Shown: positions 58,619 to 64,000 of the stretch, piece by piece
Numbering within the stretch: the stretch's first letter is position 1
How the letters are laid out: every line of letters starts with the position of its first letter
Assembly: GCF_000689395.1 (NCBI RefSeq)
Contig: NZ_HG966617.1
Location: forward strand, 1,126,753 to 1,190,752
From: Candidatus Phaeomarinobacter ectocarpi
GTDB taxonomy: Bacteria > Pseudomonadota > Alphaproteobacteria > CGMCC-115125
DNA length: 64,000 nucleotides
Reading direction: 5' to 3'
The notes under the pieces: generated by a model
What the model was told of the DNA's origin: nothing
The model's database searches: none
The model's input: the letters and a program-made list of their open reading frames with translations, nothing else
Position numbers and translations under genes: made by a program

Positions 58619-59413
58619 TTAGCGCGAGAAATTCGGAGCGCGTTTCTCCATGAATGCCGAGACGCCCTCAGTGAAATTTGGGTGGTTGCCGCGCTTGCGC
58701 TGGGTTTCTTTTTCAAGGTCGAGCTGGGCGTTGAGATCGTTGTCAAACGTCACATCAAGTACCTGCTTGATATCACCAAAGGCTTCCGTAGGACCTGCCG
58801 CCAACTTCTCAGCATAGGCCATCGCTTCAGCCATCAGTTTGTCGTCATCAACACAAGCCCAGATAAGGCCCCAGTCTGCCGCTTGTTCCGCTGAAAGTTT
58901 GTCACCGCTCATGGCAAGTGCTCTGGTGCGAGCCTGGCCGATCAGGCGTGGCATAAAGTATGTCACGCCGCAGTCGGGAACGAGAGCGAGCTTGGGGCCA
59001 AACACCTGCACAAAGCTCGCAGAACGAGCAGCGAATACAACATCGCCGGCCAGCGCGAGGCCAACTCCGCCGCCGGCTGTCATACCATTTACGGCACAGA
59101 CAACGGGCTTTGGCAGTTCCGCGAGTTCGCGGATCATCGGGTTGAAGCCGATTTCCATACTATGGGCCACACCGTCACCGATTGTTGCTGAGGCGGGAGG
59201 CGTGAAGCCCGCTGTCAGATCTGCACCTGCACAAAACCCGCGACCCGCACCAGTAATCACCAATGCGCCAATGTCTGCATCATCGCGTGTCTGTCGGATG
59301 GCAGTGCGCACCTCGTCCAGCAGTTGAGGGTTCATGCTGTTGAGCACGTCAGGGCGATTCAGCGTAACAACCGCTACGCCGGTATCGTGCTTTTCGAAGG
59401 TAATCATGTCCAT
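58619..59413 (-). CDS. Enoyl-CoA hydratase/isomerase family protein (paralogue)
   Basis: 264 residues. The same fold as the neighbour: GRGFCAGADLTAGF, GMTAGGGVGLALAGDVVFAARSASF, GPKLALVPDCGVTYFMPRLIG. The two proteins are clearly related in tandem, so probably a duplication followed by divergence. PaaG/PaaF-like beta-oxidation steps are possible. Start ATG 59413; ATG 59407 is an alternative. Confidence 0.92.
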   Translation of the reverse strand: MDMITFEKHDTGVAVVTLNRPDVLNSMNPQLLDEVRTAIRQTRDDADIGALVITGAGRGFCAGADLTAGFTPPASATIGDGVAHSMEIGFNPMIRELAELPKPVVCAVNGMTAGGGVGLALAGDVVFAARSASFVQVFGPKLALVPDCGVTYFMPRLIGQARTRALAMSGDKLSAEQAADWGLIWACVDDDKLMAEAMAYAEKLAAGPTEAFGDIKQVLDVTFDNDLNAQLDLEKETQRKRGNHPNFTEGVSAFMEKRAPNFSR

Positions 59414-59588
59414 TGCAGGCCGCCTCGCAGTATTGATTTGCGAGCGACAATACCGGCCCTGCGGTCACCGTCAAACGGCAGAATACGCCAATGCCAATAG
59501 ACACAACGGCAAGATGCATCACGCCGTTTGTGCGGGGCAGTGTTACGTAGGGGTTGGCTTGCTTTTCTGAAGGATGTGGGCCGGATGC

Positions 59589-60641
59589 CTAGCTGGCAAT
59601 CGCTTCTAGGTCAGCGTCGACTTCCCACTTCACCTGGTTGCGACCTGCATGTTTGGCAGAATAAAGACATGCATCAGCCCGCTTGATAAGGTCGGAAATG
59701 CTCTCTCCGGGTGCGAACAGGGCTGCACCAAATGACATTGTTACAGCACCCAGGTTTTCACCCGTTGATTTCTTGACCAGTTCTTTGCTCTCAATGGTGC
59801 GCCGTACTTCATCAGCAAGCTTAACGCCGGCAGTCAGATCGACATCGGGCAAAATGAGGGCAAATTCCTCGCCGCCATAGCGCGCGGGCTTGAGAGGATC
59901 TTTGACGTGGTGGCGCATGCACTGCGCAACCAGCTTGAGCACCTGGTCTCCGGTTTGATGACCATAGGTGTCGTTGAACTTCTTGAAGTGATCAATGTCA
60001 CCGAGGACAAGCGTGAAGGGCGTACCTGCTTCTGCGGCTTTTTCCATGGAAGCAGCAACGCTGTCATCGAAATTGCGACGATTGGGCAGGCCAGTCAGCT
60101 GGTCGGTCAGGGCCTCGGTGCGGATTTCTTCCATGTTCGTGCGCAGTTGTGTGACTTCCGCCTTGCTCTCGTGCAGACGTTCTTCCAGCTGCTTGCTGCG
60201 CGTTTCCATCGTGCGGGTCGCCGTGACAAGCGTTTCCATCAGCACGCGAACTTCGGCGGGAGACCGCTCTGTGTCGAGCGCTGCGCTCACATCATTCAGC
60301 GAGTCGCCATATGCACCAGTGTCCTTTGTGGCGGATTCCAACATTGCCATCACACCAGACAACTCGTCTTCCAACTTGCCGCCCATCTCCAGAATGGCGG
60401 TGTCATTGTTTGCTGGCGTCATATGCTTGGTGCGAATTTTCTCCAGGTGCTCAGCATCAAGGCTGTCACCTGCGTCATCTATTTTTTCAATCTCTCGATT
60501 GAGACTCGGGTTTGCACCGGTGGCGTGGGTGTACCAGAGCTCGTAGTTTTCCGGCGTGGGTTCAATCGCGCGCGAATCCATCTCAGAAATGGCCTTTTCA
60601 GCCAGAGCTCTTGGATCAATCATGGTGCTCGCGTCGGTCAC
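59589..60641 (-). CDS. Diguanylate cyclase (GGDEF)
   Basis: 350 residues from GTG 60641 (ATG 60623 alternative). The N-terminal ~150 residues are helical and hydrophilic with no known sensor domain. A coiled-coil region (130-180) leads into the GGDEF domain: TDQLTGLPNRRNFDDS, DIDHFKKFNDTYGHQTGD and the active-site loop GGEEF (256-260). No I-site (RxxD five residues before GGEEF) is visible. It makes c-di-GMP; no phosphodiesterase is nearby. Confidence 0.93.
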   Translation of the reverse strand: MTDASTMIDPRALAEKAISEMDSRAIEPTPENYELWYTHATGANPSLNREIEKIDDAGDSLDAEHLEKIRTKHMTPANNDTAILEMGGKLEDELSGVMAMLESATKDTGAYGDSLNDVSAALDTERSPAEVRVLMETLVTATRTMETRSKQLEERLHESKAEVTQLRTNMEEIRTEALTDQLTGLPNRRNFDDSVAASMEKAAEAGTPFTLVLGDIDHFKKFNDTYGHQTGDQVLKLVAQCMRHHVKDPLKPARYGGEEFALILPDVDLTAGVKLADEVRRTIESKELVKKSTGENLGAVTMSFGAALFAPGESISDLIKRADACLYSAKHAGRNQVKWEVDADLEAIAS

Positions 60642-61069
60642 GTGGAAACCCCCGAAAAAAACTCAGTGCCGCGCGATGTTGCGCGGCTAAATCTTCAAAC
60701 CCGGTGCGGTGCGAGCTTCTGTGCCAAATGCCAGCTCGCCCACGCACCCTTGAATGAGCGCATTCTCCAGCAAGACCGCTTAAAGCCGCGTTAAATGCTC
60801 ACCCATCCAAAAATCACGCAATGGGTGAAAAAGGTTGCGGATATACGCGAAAACGGCTGGTTCTCGCCAGTTGCTGTTTGTCGCGCTATAGTCCGCCACA
60901 TGAAGCTGACATGTGCTTGTGGCGAAAGGGTTTTTCGCGAGATGCATAGGTTGGCCCACCCTGTGATCCTGCCAAACATCAAAGTATGAAAGTTGGCAGT
61001 CTCGATCGGACGCATAAATCATCGGAGCCCCAGGTTGACGGTGCTCTGAACCAAGGTGAGGAAACACTT
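60642..61069. other. 428-bp region between diguanylate cyclase and aldehyde dehydrogenase genes
   Basis: It holds a hairpin GCCGCGC/GCGCGGC at 60668-60687 that, on the minus strand, is followed by a run of seven T (60655-60661) six bases later, just 14 bp before the cyclase start codon. The rest shows no gene that can be supported; it probably carries the two divergent promoters. Confidence 0.45.
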
Positions 61070-62533
61070 ATGAGCGTTATGGAATCAACGCCGGAAACTT
61101 CAAGCCCGGACGCTGTTTCAGACGGCATTCGCGCCATTCTGGATCGCCAGAAAAAGGCCCACATTGATGAGGGGCCCGCGAGCGTAAAGCGCCGCAAAGA
61201 CTGGATCGACCGCTCCATCGCTCTGTTGGTGGACAACAAGGACGAAATCGTAGATGCGCTGACGTCAGATTTCGGAAACCGCGCGCCAGTTGCATCATTG
61301 ATGACGGACGTCATGGGCTCTGTCGGCCCCCTCGACCACGCCAAGAAGCACATGGAAAAGTGGATGCGCCCCGAGAAGCGCAAGCTGCAGTTTCCTCTCG
61401 GCCTGCTCGGTGCAAAGGCTCACGTGGAGTATCAGGCTCTTGGCACCATCGGCATCATCAGCCCCTGGAATTTCCCGTTCAATCTGACGTTCGCACCGCT
61501 TGCCGGAGTGTTTGCGGCAGGCAATCGGGCAATGATCAAGCCATCAGAGTTTACGCCTGCGTGTTCTGAACTAATGGCCAAGATGTTCCGCGAAGCCTAC
61601 GACGAGACTGAAGTTGCCGTGATTACCGGCGGCCCTGCTGTGGGCGAAGCATTCTCCAAACAGCCATTCGATCATCTGCTGTTCACCGGTGCGGGCTCGA
61701 TTGCCAAGCACGTAATGCGTGCCGCATCAGAAAATCTGGTTCCCGTGACTCTGGAACTCGGTGGCAAGTCACCCGTCATTGTGTCCCGTGACAGTGATAT
61801 GGAAGACGTGGCCGCGCGTGTGATGACGGGCAAGACTCTCAACGCTGGTCAGATCTGCCTGGCCCCTGACTATGTGATGGTGCCGGAAGAAAAGGCGGAC
61901 GAGTTTGTGGCGGGCGCCCAGAAGGTTGTGACAAAGATGTTCCCAACCATGAAGGACAATCCTGATTACACGTCGATCATCAATGATCGCCACTATGATC
62001 GCATCACTGGCTATATCGAAGATGCAAAGGCCAAGGGTGGCGAGGTCATTGAGATAAACCCTGCCAATGAGGATTTTTCTCAGCAGCCTTACAACAAAAT
62101 TCCGCCGACCATCATCAAGAACCCAACAGAAGACATGAAAGTTCTCCAGGATGAGATCTTTGGCCCGGTTCTGCCGATGAAGACCTACAAGGACGTGTCT
62201 GAAACTCTGGAGTACGTGAACTCCAAAGACCGGCCGCTTGGTCTTTACTACTTCGGTCAGGATTCCGAAGAAGAGCGCCGGGTTCTCGATAACACCACAT
62301 CCGGTGGCGTGACCGTCAATGACGTGATCATGCACGTATCGATGGAAGATCTTCCCTTTGGTGGTGTCGGCCCGTCTGGTATGGGCTCCTACCACGGCGT
62401 TGATGGGTTCCGGACCTTCAGCCACGCCAAGGCTGTCTATCACCAGTCCAAGGCAAAAATGGTCGCTGAAATGTTCCGACCCCCCTACGACGACAAGAAG
62501 CGTAAACGCGTTCTGTCGATGATCAAAAAGTAG
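61070..62533 (+). CDS. Coniferyl-aldehyde-dehydrogenase-like aldehyde dehydrogenase
   Basis: 487 residues from ATG 61070 with AAGGTGAGG in front; the upstream extension from 60986 is unlikely. NAD(P)-dependent ALDH fold: WNFPFNL, LFTGAGSIAKHVM, the general base Glu229 in LELGGKSPVIV and the nucleophile Cys263 in NAGQICLAPDY. The short ~490-residue form and C-terminal FRPPYDDKKRKRVLSM match the coniferyl aldehyde dehydrogenase/AldB group, but the substrate is not shown. A strong terminator follows. Confidence 0.93.
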   Translation: MSVMESTPETSSPDAVSDGIRAILDRQKKAHIDEGPASVKRRKDWIDRSIALLVDNKDEIVDALTSDFGNRAPVASLMTDVMGSVGPLDHAKKHMEKWMRPEKRKLQFPLGLLGAKAHVEYQALGTIGIISPWNFPFNLTFAPLAGVFAAGNRAMIKPSEFTPACSELMAKMFREAYDETEVAVITGGPAVGEAFSKQPFDHLLFTGAGSIAKHVMRAASENLVPVTLELGGKSPVIVSRDSDMEDVAARVMTGKTLNAGQICLAPDYVMVPEEKADEFVAGAQKVVTKMFPTMKDNPDYTSIINDRHYDRITGYIEDAKAKGGEVIEINPANEDFSQQPYNKIPPTIIKNPTEDMKVLQDEIFGPVLPMKTYKDVSETLEYVNSKDRPLGLYYFGQDSEEERRVLDNTTSGGVTVNDVIMHVSMEDLPFGGVGPSGMGSYHGVDGFRTFSHAKAVYHQSKAKMVAEMFRPPYDDKKRKRVLSMIKK

Positions 62534-62555
62534 CGACTTCCGTATTTGCAAGATA

Positions 62556-62590
62556 AAAGGGCGGCCCGCTTTGGGTCGCCCTTTTTCTTT
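62556..62590 (+). terminator. Terminator after aldehyde dehydrogenase gene
   Basis: AAAGGGCG at 62556-62563 pairs with CGCCCTTT at 62577-62584. An inner GCCC/GGGT extension caps the stem with a GCTTT loop, and a T-rich run follows. It starts 22 nt after the stop. Confidence 0.8.
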
Positions 62591-62603
62591 TGGAGAGGCA
62601 AAG

Positions 62604-63113
62604 ATGGAAATAGAAACCGAACGTTTGCTGCTGCGGCAGTTTCGACAGGATGACATTGATGCCTATGCGGAAATGCTCAGTGACGAGGAGACCATGCGCT
62701 ACATCGGAGGGACGGGCGACCGCATGGACGCCTGGACTCGCATGGCTGCTGCCTTGGGACATTGGCAGTTGCGCGGATACGGCCTGTTTGCCGTTGAGGA
62801 AAAAACCTCTGGACGATTCATCGGCCGGATAGGTGCCTACAACCCGGAGGGCTGGCCTGCCATCGAACTAGGCTGGGCCCTGGTGCCCACGGCTCAGGGC
62901 AACGGCTACGCGACAGAGGCCGCACGGTCTTGCGCACTATGGATGTTCAACGAGCTAAAACTGAGCGAAATCATCAGTATCATCCACCCAGACAATTCGC
63001 CCTCCATTCGTGTGGCTGAGCGCTTGGGAGAGGGTCTGAAAACAAGATGGCGTTACAAGGAGGTGGACACCCTCGTTTACGCCATGACGCTTGCGGACCT
63101 CAATCGGACCTAA
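62604..63113 (+). CDS. GNAT-family N-acetyltransferase (copy 1)
   Basis: 169 residues from ATG 62604 (GGAGAGG upstream). RimJ/RimL-like GNAT: LLRQFRQDDIDAYAEML, the acetyl-CoA motif VPTAQGNGYATEAA, and IIHPDNSPSIRVAERLG at the end. It is a close paralogue of the next gene. Its target (protein, antibiotic or other amine) is unknown. Confidence 0.93.
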   Translation: MEIETERLLLRQFRQDDIDAYAEMLSDEETMRYIGGTGDRMDAWTRMAAALGHWQLRGYGLFAVEEKTSGRFIGRIGAYNPEGWPAIELGWALVPTAQGNGYATEAARSCALWMFNELKLSEIISIIHPDNSPSIRVAERLGEGLKTRWRYKEVDTLVYAMTLADLNRT

Positions 63114-63162
63114 ATCAGATGTCGCTGGTGACCTAATGTATTTGTGAAAGCGGAAACACTCG

Positions 63163-63672
63163 ATGCAACTCGAAACTGATCGCCTGCTGCTCAGGCAGTT
63201 CCGGGCAGATGATATTGATGCCTATGCCGAGATGGTCGCCGATGATGAAGCAATGCGCTTCGTCGGTGGTGTGGGAACCAAAGCGGATGCCTGGCGGCGC
63301 ATGGCCAAGTGGGCAGGGCAGTGGGTGCTGCGCGGCTATGGTGAGTTCGCAGTCGAAGAAAAGGTCACCGGCCGCTTTGTGGGACTATGTGGCCCTTATT
63401 ACCCAATCGATTGGCCACAGGCAGAACTCGGCTGGCAGATCGCGCGGCCAAGTTGGGGACAAGGCTATGCGCCCGAAGCAGCTCGTGCATGTGCCCGCTG
63501 GATGTTTGAAGATCTAGGGATGCCGCGCATCATCAGCATGATTGATCCGCAAAATGCCGCATCTATTCGAGTTGCTGAAAAGCTAGGTGAGAGGGTTGAC
63601 GGAAAATTCGTTAGCAAAGGCAGCGGTCTACTGATCTATGCAATGTCGCGTGACGAGTTTGTTTCCACATAG
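63163..63672 (+). CDS. GNAT-family N-acetyltransferase (copy 2)
   Basis: 169 residues, the same length as the copy 50 bp upstream, with the same start LETDRLLLRQFRADDIDAYAEM and end block PQNAASIRVAEKLG. The acetyl-CoA loop reads ARPSWGQGYAPEAA. Tandem duplication with divergence in the middle (substrate-binding) part. A terminator follows. Confidence 0.93.
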   Translation: MQLETDRLLLRQFRADDIDAYAEMVADDEAMRFVGGVGTKADAWRRMAKWAGQWVLRGYGEFAVEEKVTGRFVGLCGPYYPIDWPQAELGWQIARPSWGQGYAPEAARACARWMFEDLGMPRIISMIDPQNAASIRVAEKLGERVDGKFVSKGSGLLIYAMSRDEFVST

Positions 63673-63686
63673 GGCCTAACAAAAAA

Positions 63687-63712
63687 GAGCCCCGCAGCGG
63701 ACTGCGGGGCTC
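63687..63712. terminator. Terminator after GNAT copy 2
   Basis: An 11-bp stem GAGCCCCGCAG / CTGCGGGGCTC (loop CGGA). The A-run before it (63681-63686) would be a T-run on the minus strand and serve the DUF1329 gene; the + strand side has a weaker T content. Confidence 0.8.
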
Positions 63713-63731
63713 CTGTTTCTGCGGGGGTAAG

Positions 63732-64000
63732 CTAACGCCCAATGGTGCGAATAGTCTGAGGCGTATAGCGGTCTTCGTTCAGCTCACTAGCATAGAAGTT
63801 GATCGGCTCTTCTTCATTGATCATGCCGACAAGCACGTAACGACCATTGGTGAAGTCATAGGCGCCACCCATGCTCGCCCCACACACCGGGACATCATAG
63901 AAAACGATTGGATACTGCTCCTGGACGCGCCAGAGCTCACCGCGCGCATCATAGAGCTCTGATGAAACGATGCCCCACGTATCCTCATCCTGATAGAAGA
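63732..64000 (-). CDS. DUF1329 outer-membrane lipoprotein-sorting-like protein (C-terminal part)
   Basis: The frame enters from the right edge and ends at the TAG at 63734-63732; 89 residues are visible. DUF1329 features: YQDEDTWGIVSSELYDARGELWRV near the left part of the visible text, FYDVPVCGASMGGAYDFTNGRY in the middle and RYTPQTIRTIGR at the end. DUF1329 proteins have a LolA-like fold, sit in the envelope and are often found near RND/MMPL exporters. The N-terminal part is beyond the window. Confidence 0.8.
   Translation of the reverse strand, partial: FYQDEDTWGIVSSELYDARGELWRVQEQYPIVFYDVPVCGASMGGAYDFTNGRYVLVGMINEEEPINFYASELNEDRYTPQTIRTIGR

Noticed and set aside
1-64000. Insertion sequences, prophage, CRISPR or toxin-antitoxin modules
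   Set aside because: No transposase, integrase, phage, Cas or toxin-like genes and no regular repeats were seen by eye.

Overview
This is a core-genome stretch of an alphaproteobacterium. Evidence for that placement is the mixture of genes seen: an HdaA-type DnaA-related protein encoded next to an AI-2E/PerM permease, an NDUFA12-family complex I subunit, DUF2155 and MlaD beside aat/accC/accB/aroQ, an RNase E with a large insert in its S1 domain followed by an amidase, PBP1A and prfB, and an IscR-led SUF operon with two cysteine desulfurases. The layout resembles marine Parvibaculum/Rhodobiaceae-like bacteria, but the genus is inference. No insertion sequence, prophage, CRISPR array, rRNA or clear tRNA was seen; coding density is high and operons are short.

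Layout. 1-2.3 kb: 3' part of an ABC-F ATPase (-) and ndk (+). 2.2-3.9 kb: purM-purN (-). 4.1-7.8 kb: DUF2066 protein, CDP-alcohol phosphatidyltransferase, permease and hdaA in one overlapping operon. 7.9-11.7 kb: ppk1 and ppx (polyphosphate metabolism), with a Pho-box-like site in front. 11.7-14.9 kb: RNase D (-) and aspS (+). 15.0-18.8 kb: a large NrdJ-like pseudoenzyme (-) and a response regulator (+), sharing a promoter region that carries two NrdR boxes. 18.9-20.4 kb: NDUFA12, MlaD, DUF2155. 20.3-23.4 kb: aroQ-accB-accC-aat (-). 23.6-24.7 kb: thiS-thiG. 24.7-26.9 kb: M48 metalloprotease and DsbA-like protein (-). 27.2-29.8 kb: a gamma-glutamyltransferase-like lipoprotein with altered active-site residues and a PLP aminotransferase. 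29.8-38.6 kb: rne (-), then amidase, PBP1A and prfB with a programmed +1 frameshift. 38.7-40.6 kb: M23 peptidase and bactofilin. 40.9-42.2 kb: bcp and DUF455. 42.4-46.0 kb: an AsmA/YhdP-like giant. 46-49.2 kb: tyrS, anmK, alpha/beta hydrolase. 49.3-57.7 kb: iscR-cysteine desulfurase-sufB-(49-aa membrane protein)-sufC-sufD-sufS-sufT-like-sufA-TfoX. 57.8-59.4 kb: two enoyl-CoA hydratases. 59.6-60.6 kb: a diguanylate cyclase. 61.1-64 kb: an aldehyde dehydrogenase, two tandem GNAT acetyltransferases and the C-terminus of a DUF1329 protein.

The most unusual item is the 947-residue protein at 15025-17868. It aligns from end to end with adenosylcobalamin-dependent ribonucleotide reductase (NrdJ), but the Asn/Cys/Glu active-site residues read Thr/Ser/Val, one redox cysteine is Ser, and the PTGT loop and C-terminal zinc ribbon are gone. 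Two NrdR boxes exactly 31 bp apart, centre to centre, precede it. This suggests a conserved non-catalytic member of the nucleotide-reduction regulon. Other points of interest are the unannotated 49-aa glycine-rich membrane protein between sufB and sufC, the degenerate gamma-glutamyltransferase, an IscR type 1 site, and a bidirectional terminator inside the divergent hydrolase/iscR region.
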